Origin: Paenibacillus sp. PAMC 26794
Lineage (GTDB): Bacteria; Bacillota; Bacilli; Paenibacillales; Paenibacillaceae
Assembly: GCF_000316035.1 (NCBI RefSeq)
Contig: NZ_ANHX01000029.1
Span: 62,001 to 126,000, forward strand
Reading direction: 5' to 3'
Length of the DNA stretch: 64,000 bases
Shown here: positions 24,603 to 32,071 of the stretch, piece by piece
How the letters are laid out: every line of letters starts with the position of its first letter
How positions within the stretch are numbered: the first letter of the stretch is position 1
Made by a program: the position numbers and the translations under genes
Notes under the pieces: generated by a model
Database searches by the model: none
The model's input: only the letters and a program-made list of their open reading frames with translations
Told to the model about the DNA's origin: nothing

Positions 24603-25823
24603 ATGGATCTGGTCTATGGTACACCTTTCTGGCCCTCCACTTTCAATTCAACATTTAATTATTCTGCTCTACAAGAAGACATCTCTTGTGACTGCCTCAT
24701 CATTGGTGGGGGCATGGGAGGCGCACTGACATCTAAACTAATCACGGAGCAGGGTATTAACACCGTTGTCATTGATAAGCGAGACATTGCCCACGGCAGC
24801 AGTTCTGCCAATACAGGTCTTTTACAATACACCAATGACAAAACACTAACCTCATGTATCAACACTTTTGGTGAAGCAACAGGCGTACGTTTTTATGAGC
24901 TTTGTCGTGAAGCCATGAAACAGCTTGCTCAAATTGCAGACAGTCTGGATACAGACCCTTGGTTTATCCCACGAACAAGTCTTTGTTTTGCAAGCAGTGA
25001 AGATGATGTGACCCTATTGGAGGAAGAATATCAGACCTTGAAGCGTTATGGTTTTGAAGCTGAACTGTGGGATGCCGACAAAATAAGCCAGCATTTCCCT
25101 TTTAGCAAACCCGCTGCACTGTACACAATGGGAGATGCGGAAGTGAACCCCTATCGTTTTGTTCATGCCTTGTTTGAATCCGCAAATAAACATGGCGCCC
25201 GAATCTATGGTCAGACGGAGATGATACATTGTGAATACGATGAAGATGGTGTAGTCTGCCACACTGCCAACGGTAAAATCCGTGCCAAGAAGGTCATATT
25301 TGCTGCCGGTTACGAGACACAGGACATCAAAAAGGATCGCGGAGCCTATCTGAAAACGACCTACGCGATTGCTACCAAACCGTTGTCTGATCTTAGTGAA
25401 TGGTTTGAACACAGCATGATTTGGGAGACAGCTCGTCCATATTTGTATATGCGAACAACACCCGACGGCCGAATCATCGCAGGCGGTTTGGATGAAGAAA
25501 TACCTCGGGAGGATCAACGTGAAATACGGTCAAAACACCGGGGAGATACACTCCTGGAAGAGGTCCGTTCCTATTTCCCTTTAGATGATCTTGAAGTCGA
25601 TTATGCCTGGGGTGCCGTGTTTGGTAATACGAATGATGGCCTCCCCCTGATTGGCACACATCCCGATTATCCGCATTCATATTTTGTAGAAGGATATGGA
25701 GGTAACGGGACTGTATACAGCATGATTGCTGCTTCCTTAATTGTGGATGCTATTACTGGCAAACAAAACCCTGATATGGACCTATTCTCACTCACACGTA
25801 CAAGTAAACCATCTCCTGTATAA
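24603..25823 (+). CDS. FAD-dependent oxidoreductase of the DAO/glycine oxidase family
   Basis: A 406-residue flavoprotein with a dinucleotide-binding motif near residue 35 (CLIIGGGMGGALTSKLI), VIDKRDIAHGSSSANTG as the second FAD contact, and the C-terminal GLPLIGTHPDY segment. It belongs to the D-amino acid oxidase/glycerol-3-phosphate dehydrogenase superfamily; the substrate is unknown. ATG 24603 has AAAGGAG nine bases upstream; an ATG three codons earlier is too close to that site. Stand-alone gene, convergent with the MFS transporter. Confidence 0.8.
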   Translation: MDLVYGTPFWPSTFNSTFNYSALQEDISCDCLIIGGGMGGALTSKLITEQGINTVVIDKRDIAHGSSSANTGLLQYTNDKTLTSCINTFGEATGVRFYELCREAMKQLAQIADSLDTDPWFIPRTSLCFASSEDDVTLLEEEYQTLKRYGFEAELWDADKISQHFPFSKPAALYTMGDAEVNPYRFVHALFESANKHGARIYGQTEMIHCEYDEDGVVCHTANGKIRAKKVIFAAGYETQDIKKDRGAYLKTTYAIATKPLSDLSEWFEHSMIWETARPYLYMRTTPDGRIIAGGLDEEIPREDQREIRSKHRGDTLLEEVRSYFPLDDLEVDYAWGAVFGNTNDGLPLIGTHPDYPHSYFVEGYGGNGTVYSMIAASLIVDAITGKQNPDMDLFSLTRTSKPSPV

Positions 25824-25846
25824 CATCAAAATATCAAAATAAATCA

Positions 25847-25906
25847 ATACAAACAGGGTACAGCACACGGAAAGTTCTCTTTCCCGCCGCTGTACCCTGT
25901 TTGTAT
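25847..25906. terminator. long perfect inverted repeat between convergent genes
   Basis: An 18-base arm (25847-25864) is repeated exactly in inverse at 25889-25906. The 24-base loop holds a further GGAAAG/CTTTCC hairpin. There is no T-run on either side, yet the position between two convergent genes suggests transcript termination or 3'-end protection. Confidence 0.65.
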
Positions 25907-25919
25907 ATTGGGAAGCCTG

Positions 25920-27134
25920 CTAAGCCGAGGGCTCTTGCCCTTCCGTTCGGTTCAATAATTTGCGCATAAAGATCCATCCAACTAGCGGAGAAGCACCGAG
26001 GACAATAATAAGCCAGGTTAACATGCGTAGAGACGGAGCATTTATGACCGTCACAATGAATATGGCCAATCCACATAGTCTGCCAAGCATCAGGCATAAC
26101 TCTCTCAAAACGACAAGTTCAACCCTTTTCTCCACATTTTCGCCACTTGTGCCCATCATGTCGAATCCCGCTGATATCATCGGTAGTACATACAACGGCA
26201 TCGCAACAGCACTCCCAATCCCCATGATTAACAGGGTAACATAGGTCACTTTCCAGAGAAGAGGAAGAAGCACAACGAGCAGAATGAGGGCTCCAATGAA
26301 CATGCCTTTCGATCTATACTGTGGTTTGAACCATTTCCCGGCTGCCCAATAACTTACTAGTGCCACAGCAGAAGTGATGAGTGAGAACTGCCCCAACTTG
26401 TACTCCTGTGCAGTAGCCACGTAGACAAGCAGTGCAATCAGGAAGGCAAATACACCTTCACGTGCGCCCTGAGCGAATAAACCCAAGGCTAAGGTCCTCC
26501 AGGGACTATCCCGCTTGGATAGCTGTATCCAAGGTTCTGACCAGCGGTATGTACCGCTCACCTTTCTTTTTTTCAGAAAAAAACTGAAGACTACCGCTAT
26601 GACATAAATAACGAGCGATACTGTGAAGATGAGCCGATATCCTGTGTTGTCTGTCATGCGAGTAATAATCAGACCGGAGAACCATGGACCTATAATTCCT
26701 GTCATCGAGCCAAGTAACCCGACCCAGCCATTGAACAGATCCCTGTTTTCCCGATCCGTTATTTCAAAATACACGACATTAAATGCAATCCAGAATAGCC
26801 CCAGGGAACAACCCAGTAGTATACCCAGAGGCCATATCCAGTCTACAGCTTTGGAACCAGCCCAGAGGACGATCATATAAAATATGCCGGACAGCGCAGT
26901 ACCTAGTCGTAGTGCACTCATTTTATTGTGTTCCTTGACCCATTTGCCAGCAAGCCAGAATGTCAGTCCAATGGCCAGTTGCTGGCTTAGAGTGAACCAC
27001 CCCAACATGGCATAATCCGGACGGCTTTTCCACAGAAACACATTCAAAAAGGTTCCCGAGAGTGCTCCGGCTAACGCAAACAATCCATTCACGCCCAAAA
27101 GCAGAATGGATTGTCGGCCTAAAGTAATCTTCAT
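25920..27134 (-). CDS. MFS transporter
   Basis: A 404-residue protein with about twelve membrane segments and the loop motif RLGTALSG/FEITDRENRDLFNG typical of a branch of major facilitator proteins in Bacilli. It would be a proton-driven exporter or importer; nothing in sequence or context shows the substrate. ATG 27134 follows AAGGAGGAG with six bases between; readings starting further upstream have no such site. Single gene. Confidence 0.8.
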   Translation of the reverse strand: MKITLGRQSILLLGVNGLFALAGALSGTFLNVFLWKSRPDYAMLGWFTLSQQLAIGLTFWLAGKWVKEHNKMSALRLGTALSGIFYMIVLWAGSKAVDWIWPLGILLGCSLGLFWIAFNVVYFEITDRENRDLFNGWVGLLGSMTGIIGPWFSGLIITRMTDNTGYRLIFTVSLVIYVIAVVFSFFLKKRKVSGTYRWSEPWIQLSKRDSPWRTLALGLFAQGAREGVFAFLIALLVYVATAQEYKLGQFSLITSAVALVSYWAAGKWFKPQYRSKGMFIGALILLVVLLPLLWKVTYVTLLIMGIGSAVAMPLYVLPMISAGFDMMGTSGENVEKRVELVVLRELCLMLGRLCGLAIFIVTVINAPSLRMLTWLIIVLGASPLVGWIFMRKLLNRTEGQEPSA

Positions 27135-27263
27135 CTGCTCCTCCTTCATCCACCTGAAGTGAACTATGTACAGGTAGGTCTTAGGGTTAACGTGCCCCAA
27201 GCAAGAGGAAAACATGATGAATCTTCAGGATTGCTATGAAATTGGTTAGAATCTCCGAAATGT

Positions 27264-27830
27264 TTATTTCTGCGTACTCAGGTTCTTGATCAGACGCAGA
27301 CGATCTTCCTCAGACAGACTGTATTGAACTTGGAAACATCCCGAGCATACATAGGTCAATACTTTAAAAGGTGATGCCAATAGTGACCCTTCGCCTGAAG
27401 CTGCGTTAGCAACTGGCATGAAGTTATCCTGCGTTGCAGCTTGTGTACCTGCGAGAATCATGAATTCCCGGCAATTCGGGCACTCTGGTACTTCTTCTTG
27501 ATGATCAAGTTGCTTCTGTACACCTTGTTCATACTGAATGAGATCATTACCTTCATCCGCGTATTTGGTTAACGTTCGCAACTCCGGCAATTTGAGTTCA
27601 ACTTCATCCCCCCACAGATCCGAAAGATCCGTAGTCTGTTTCTCGTTCGTTACATCGTCTACATCATAGATGTCGTCCTGAGCTTCATCGTTCTCTTCAT
27701 CATCGATGTTAATATTGAGCGTACGGTATCCCTTTAATTCATTGTGGCAGTATGGACACTCTTCTTCAGGACCGAGTTCCTCATCCCATACAATTTCCGT
27801 GTGACACCAAGGGCATATTGTTGTTTCCAT
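27264..27830 (-). CDS. zinc-ribbon protein of unknown function
   Basis: A 188-residue soluble protein with two CxxC pairs at the N-terminus (CPWC, CPYC) and two more towards the C-terminus (CPNC, CSGC), so two zinc ribbons flank a very acidic linker (DDEENDEAQDDIYDVDD). No catalytic motif is seen. It follows the DUF350 gene and a 26-codon ORF in the same direction and lies downstream of mutS2, so it may belong to that transcript. Function unknown. Confidence 0.7.
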   Translation of the reverse strand: METTICPWCHTEIVWDEELGPEEECPYCHNELKGYRTLNINIDDEENDEAQDDIYDVDDVTNEKQTTDLSDLWGDEVELKLPELRTLTKYADEGNDLIQYEQGVQKQLDHQEEVPECPNCREFMILAGTQAATQDNFMPVANAASGEGSLLASPFKVLTYVCSGCFQVQYSLSEEDRLRLIKNLSTQK

Positions 27831-27857
27831 ATTGAATCAACCTCTCTCTTCAAATCA

Positions 27858-27938
27858 TCATGTATTCATTACATAGATCACACCGATGGCAAAAAATACG
27901 ATCGATGCCGCAAACAGAATCCGTATCAATATCTTCAT
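27858..27938 (-). CDS. possible 26-residue membrane peptide
   Basis: A 26-codon ORF starts with ATG at 27936-27938, 12 bases after the DUF350 stop, and ends in TGA. The peptide MKILIRILFAASIVFFAIGV... is a basic start followed by a single hydrophobic segment, as in small membrane proteins. GGGGGA lies six bases upstream of the start. Its position between two genes of the same strand, in a gap of 120 bases, supports it. Function unknown. Confidence 0.5.
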   Translation of the reverse strand: MKILIRILFAASIVFFAIGVIYVMNT

Positions 27939-27949
27939 GACCGGTCCCC

Positions 27950-28369
27950 CTAGATAATGCTCGCGCCAATAACAAACGACAGCGAGACTGAAATAATCAT
28001 GGATATCAATCCGACAGCTCGGTTATCCGCTTCGATCTCCTTATCAATGGAGAACACGGGTGTCAGGAATTCGAACAAAAAATAGGCAATGAGCAGAAGG
28101 ATAAACCCTACAATTGACCACGTCATGGCTTCATACACCGAAGATTTGGCTTGTATGCAAAACCGCAATACGTTGCAGATCCCGAAGATCTTGCCTCCTG
28201 TAGCCATCGCAACGGCTACATTGCCCTTCTTGATCTCTGTCCAGCATTTATACTTGGTCACCAGTTCGAAGCAAGCCAGAAATACGAGCAGCTCCATAAT
28301 CGCTACCGAGAAAAAACCGAGTACCATCCCCAAGGGATGAGACAGCAATTGGTCAATGCTTTCTATCAC
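27950..28369 (-). CDS. DUF350 membrane protein (YshE-like)
   Basis: A 139-residue protein with four hydrophobic segments, of the DUF350 family. In Bacillus subtilis the relative yshE follows mutS2 directly, as here, so the placement is conserved. Start: GTG 28369 follows AGAGGGGA; an ATG seven codons upstream has only a weak site. Family function is unknown. Confidence 0.8.
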   Translation of the reverse strand: MIESIDQLLSHPLGMVLGFFSVAIMELLVFLACFELVTKYKCWTEIKKGNVAVAMATGGKIFGICNVLRFCIQAKSSVYEAMTWSIVGFILLLIAYFLFEFLTPVFSIDKEIEADNRAVGLISMIISVSLSFVIGASII

Positions 28370-28440
28370 GCACCGTTCCCCTCTCCCCATCTGCGACCTT
28401 CATGAATAAGGTCACAGAATATCATTGATTCATGGACCGG

Positions 28441-30807
28441 CTATTCCAATTCTGCGACGGTCACACCGTTCCCGCCTTCTCCGTAATTGCCCAGCCGGTA
28501 GCTTTTAATATGTTTATGCTTACGCAGGTAATCCTGAATACCGGAACGTAAAATTCCTGTACCTTTACCGTGAATAATATAAACTTGGCCCAGATTGGCA
28601 AGGAAAGCTTCATCAATGAACCGATCTGTCTCCATCAGGGCTTCTTCCAGGTTGGTACCACGCAGATCCAATTCACTTTTCACATTGTCATCACGTGTAC
28701 GTTTCATACCCGTTACCGGTTTTTGTTTCGGTTTGGCTGCGGGAGCCGATTGCTGCAGTTCCAGGTCATCCAGAGATACTTTCATTTTCATAATCCCCAG
28801 TTGTACCATAGCGTCTTTGCTACCCGACATCTCTACAACATGCCCTTTTTGATTCAAACTGTAGACAAGCACTTCATCACCAGGACCGATAGCACGAGTC
28901 TTCGGCGCTGTTGCCGTCTTCTTGAACGTTTTCCTGCGTTTCTCCGGTTCTGCCTCGTCCAGCTGTTTGCGGGCAGCAATGAGTTTGTGCTCCTTCACGG
29001 AAGCACCTTCTTCCATAGCCAACAGGCGAAGATCGGCTATAATCTTCTCCGCTTCCGCGCGAGCCTTGTCCACAATGCTGCGTGCATCTTCTTCTGCTTT
29101 TTCAATCCGGCGATCACGCTGCTGTTCCAGCTTCTCCAGTTCAGTCTGATGACGACTGCGTAATTTCTCCATATCCTGGCGCAGGCTCTCTGCCTTCTCA
29201 CGCTCTTGTTCAGCCGTAAGACGGTTCTCTTCAAGAGAAGCAATCATGTGCTCAATCCGTTGATCCTCTTCCTTCACTTCGCCACGGGCGTAGTCGAGAA
29301 TGTAACCCGGCAGTCCCAGTCGCTCTGCAATGGCAAATGCATTACTTCGTCCAGGTACACCCACCAGAAGGCGATAGGTTGGACTCAGTGTGTTGATGTC
29401 AAATTCCATGCTGGCATTAATGACACCTTTACGCTCATATGCGTATGCTTTCAGTTCACTGTAGTGAGTGGTTGCAACCATGCGACATCCCGTCCGGTGC
29501 ATATGCTCCAGCATGGAGATCGCCAGTGCGGAACCTTCAGCCGGATCTGTCCCTGCGCCAAGTTCATCGAGTAATACCAAACTTTTTGGTGTCATGTTTT
29601 TCAGAATGCGAATGATGTTGGTCATATGACTGGAGAAAGTACTCAGATTCTGCTCGATACTCTGCTCGTCCCCAATGTCTGCATAGATCGCATCAAATAC
29701 ACATAACTGACTGCCATCCTCAGCCGGAACAAATAAACCGGACATAGCCATCAGGCTCAGCAATCCAATCGTTTTGAGCGTTACCGTTTTACCACCCGTA
29801 TTCGGACCTGTCACGATAATGGATGTGTAATCATTGCCCAACTCTATGTCGATTGGAACCACGTTTTCAATCGGAATCAGTGGATGACGGCCTTTCTTGA
29901 GCTTCAGGAACCCGCGGTCATTCATGCGAGGCAATGTTGCTTTCAGTTCACGAGCCAGACGTGCTTTGGCAAAGATAAAATCAAGTGATCCCAGCAAGTC
30001 GACATCATACAACAGCCACTCTCCCTGCTCACTGACAAGTGCCGTCAATTTCTGCAAAATAATTTCTATTTCGCGTTCTTCCCGAATCCGGGTTTCGCGT
30101 AATTTGTTGTTCATTGCAACAATGGATTCCGGCTCAATGAACAATGTTGCTCCCGAACCAGATTGATCGTGCACAATCCCGCCAAAGTACGAACGATATT
30201 CAGCTTTCACTGGAATAACAAAACGGTCTCCTCTGATGGTGATGAGCTGATCCTGCAGCATCTTGGATACGGTAGAGGATCGAATCATGGAATCCAGTTT
30301 TTCGCGAATCCGCACTTCTCCGCCTCGCAGCTCACGACGAATCTGCGCCAACGTTACGCTCGCACTGTCGGCAACCTCTGCATTATCGTCAATACAGATT
30401 TTGATGGCATCCTCAAGCGTTTTTTGCTCTGACAGTTGATCACTGATATAGAACAATGATTCGATGAGCTCATCTTCATGCAAAGTACCAATCTGACGTT
30501 TCAATCGCCGCGCCGCAAAGGTCGTATTGGATATTCCCAAAAGCTCGTGAGGGTTAAGTGTGCCTCCAATTTCAGCACGTTTGATGGAAGCCGTAATATC
30601 TATAATTCCCCCAAACGACGGTGAGCCTTTCAGGCGATCAAATGTGAAGGCTTCATCGGTTTGCTGCAGCAACCGCTTCACTTCTTCAAGTTCACTGCTT
30701 GGTTCAAGTTGCTCCGCTTTCTTTTTTCCCATGGTCGTCTGGGCAAAGCTAAGCAATGTATTTAAAATTTTGCGATATTCCAGTGTGTGTAGAATTTTCG
30801 TGTCCAA
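28441..30807 (-). CDS. mutS2: endonuclease MutS2
   Basis: A 788-residue MutS2: N-terminal core and clamp, ATPase with GPNTGGKT and LVLLDELGAGTDP, a coiled coil at about residues 510-600, and a C-terminal Smr nuclease domain with ELDLRG and IIHGKGTG. MutS2 splits collided ribosomes and acts on branched DNA. The start is a TTG at 30807 with AAGGAG eight bases upstream; another TTG six codons earlier overlaps the site. It ends 50 bases before the DUF350 gene, matching Bacillus order. Confidence 0.94.
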   Translation of the reverse strand: MDTKILHTLEYRKILNTLLSFAQTTMGKKKAEQLEPSSELEEVKRLLQQTDEAFTFDRLKGSPSFGGIIDITASIKRAEIGGTLNPHELLGISNTTFAARRLKRQIGTLHEDELIESLFYISDQLSEQKTLEDAIKICIDDNAEVADSASVTLAQIRRELRGGEVRIREKLDSMIRSSTVSKMLQDQLITIRGDRFVIPVKAEYRSYFGGIVHDQSGSGATLFIEPESIVAMNNKLRETRIREEREIEIILQKLTALVSEQGEWLLYDVDLLGSLDFIFAKARLARELKATLPRMNDRGFLKLKKGRHPLIPIENVVPIDIELGNDYTSIIVTGPNTGGKTVTLKTIGLLSLMAMSGLFVPAEDGSQLCVFDAIYADIGDEQSIEQNLSTFSSHMTNIIRILKNMTPKSLVLLDELGAGTDPAEGSALAISMLEHMHRTGCRMVATTHYSELKAYAYERKGVINASMEFDINTLSPTYRLLVGVPGRSNAFAIAERLGLPGYILDYARGEVKEEDQRIEHMIASLEENRLTAEQEREKAESLRQDMEKLRSRHQTELEKLEQQRDRRIEKAEEDARSIVDKARAEAEKIIADLRLLAMEEGASVKEHKLIAARKQLDEAEPEKRRKTFKKTATAPKTRAIGPGDEVLVYSLNQKGHVVEMSGSKDAMVQLGIMKMKVSLDDLELQQSAPAAKPKQKPVTGMKRTRDDNVKSELDLRGTNLEEALMETDRFIDEAFLANLGQVYIIHGKGTGILRSGIQDYLRKHKHIKSYRLGNYGEGGNGVTVAELE

Positions 30808-30994
30808 GTGTACAACTCCTTCCAAACTATATCTGTATTATAACGAAAGAAACTTTCTTACGCTATTTAACGAATCCTTCCACACATAACTTCAACCATA
30901 GCACCACAAACTACAGGTGTCAGGATTGTGCAACCTCTCCATCCCCTTGGAGTTGCCCTGCTCAGTTCAATCCGATTAAAAGGAGGTAAACACC

Positions 30995-31354
30995 ATGAAT
31001 TTCCTGGGACATGTCGTGCGATTTATCATCGCTGCAATTGTATTAATGGTGGTTAGCTGGATCGTTCCCGGATTCGCCGTTGGTGGCTTCTGGAGCGCCC
31101 TGTTGCTTGCTCTTGTCATTGCCCTGCTCGGCTGGATCGTTGAAGGTATCTTCGGCAAAAGAGTCAACCCGTTTGGTCGCGGTATTGTCGGATTTATCGT
31201 TAGCGCACTGGTGATTTGGCTTGGTCAATATGTTGTAGATCATGTTGAAGTCAGCCTGCTCGGTGCCATTCTCGCTGCGCTGGTCATCGGGATTATCGAT
31301 CTCTTCATCCCGGTATCCACCCCTTTTGATGCCGGACGAAGCTCCAAAAGTTAA
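30995..31354 (+). CDS. small four-helix membrane protein (YvlD/phage holin 4 superfamily)
   Basis: A 119-residue protein with four hydrophobic segments and the FGKRVNPFGRGIVGF loop typical of the YvlD family (Pfam superfamily called mycobacterial phage holin 4). Despite the family name it is not a phage gene here: there are no phage neighbours. AAAGGAGG precedes the ATG. In Bacillus yvlD relatives are cell-envelope stress genes. It points away from mutS2 and is followed by the CuA lipoprotein gene in the same direction. Confidence 0.8.
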   Translation: MNFLGHVVRFIIAAIVLMVVSWIVPGFAVGGFWSALLLALVIALLGWIVEGIFGKRVNPFGRGIVGFIVSALVIWLGQYVVDHVEVSLLGAILAALVIGIIDLFIPVSTPFDAGRSSKS

Positions 31355-31571
31355 TCTCCACTTCACCTTAACGTCCCCATGAATTCTCCTAAACCTCTGA
31401 AGGCCCTGCGCCGGAAGGGGTTTATTTCATTCGGGCAGTACGCACGCTCTGCCGTACACGTACAATTTTCAAAAAAACGACATACACAGCGTGTACAGGC
31501 ATTCACATATTGCGGTATGATGACTGGAGCAATCATTCAAATTTTATCCATATCACGCTTTAAGGAGGCAT

Positions 31572-31967
31572 ATGATGAAGAAAGGCATTACATGGCTTGC
31601 TGCCTGTATGTTAATTCTGGTACTCACTGCATGTGGAGGGGCGAAACAGTCCGTAGAATCTGGCAGCAATGGATCCGATGCTGATGCTGGAGTTACAGCC
31701 AGTGAAGAATTGGTCATCAAGGCAAGTAACTATGAATTCGATCAACCTGAGTACCATCTTAAAAAAGGCGTTCCCGTTAACATTGTTTATGAAAATGTAA
31801 ACGGAAATCACGGTATGCTTGTGCCTGAGCTGAATCTTCAACTGGATACCAGAAACAGCTCCAAAGTCATAACCCCGGACAAGGTTGGTGAGTTTGAAAT
31901 GTCCTGTTCTGTCTTCTGTGGTTCAGGACACAGCAGCATGATCTCCAAAATTATCGTTGAAGAATAG
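31572..31967 (+). CDS. CuA-domain (cytochrome oxidase subunit II-like) lipoprotein
   Basis: A 131-residue exported lipoprotein: a signal sequence ending in LTAC, a Ser/Gly/Asp linker of about 30 residues, then a cupredoxin domain. The CuA signature is present as C-x3-C-x3-H-x2-M in CSVFCGSGHSSM, and the earlier His ligand as NHGMLVPEL. The usual Glu between the cysteines is Val. It lacks the two transmembrane helices of subunit II, and no oxidase genes adjoin. It may carry electrons or copper at the outer membrane face. AAGGAGG precedes the ATG; a second ATG follows immediately. Confidence 0.82.
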   Translation: MMKKGITWLAACMLILVLTACGGAKQSVESGSNGSDADAGVTASEELVIKASNYEFDQPEYHLKKGVPVNIVYENVNGNHGMLVPELNLQLDTRNSSKVITPDKVGEFEMSCSVFCGSGHSSMISKIIVEE

Positions 31968-31977
31968 TATTCAAGAC

Positions 31978-32014
31978 AAGGAGCCCCCGCAGCGACGGGA
32001 GCTCCTTCTTTAGT
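31978..32014. terminator. terminator between the CuA lipoprotein gene and zapA
   Basis: AAGGAGC pairs with GCTCCTT around a CCCG/CGGG extension, followed by CTTT on the plus strand. It is also placed at the end of the convergent zapA gene. Confidence 0.65.
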
Positions 32015-32071
32015 ATAACAAATTGTACCAGAGTACGTTGCCCACGAGCCAGTTCTGCTACATTCATTCCG

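Noticed and set aside
28570..29163. Long plus-strand ORFs antisense to mutS2, pheT and other genes
   Set aside because: They mirror well-conserved minus-strand genes, carry atypical residue composition (many Cys, Phe, His) and lack start sites.
30995..31354. Phage holin and a prophage remnant
   Set aside because: The family name is misleading; YvlD-type proteins are chromosomal and no phage gene is nearby.
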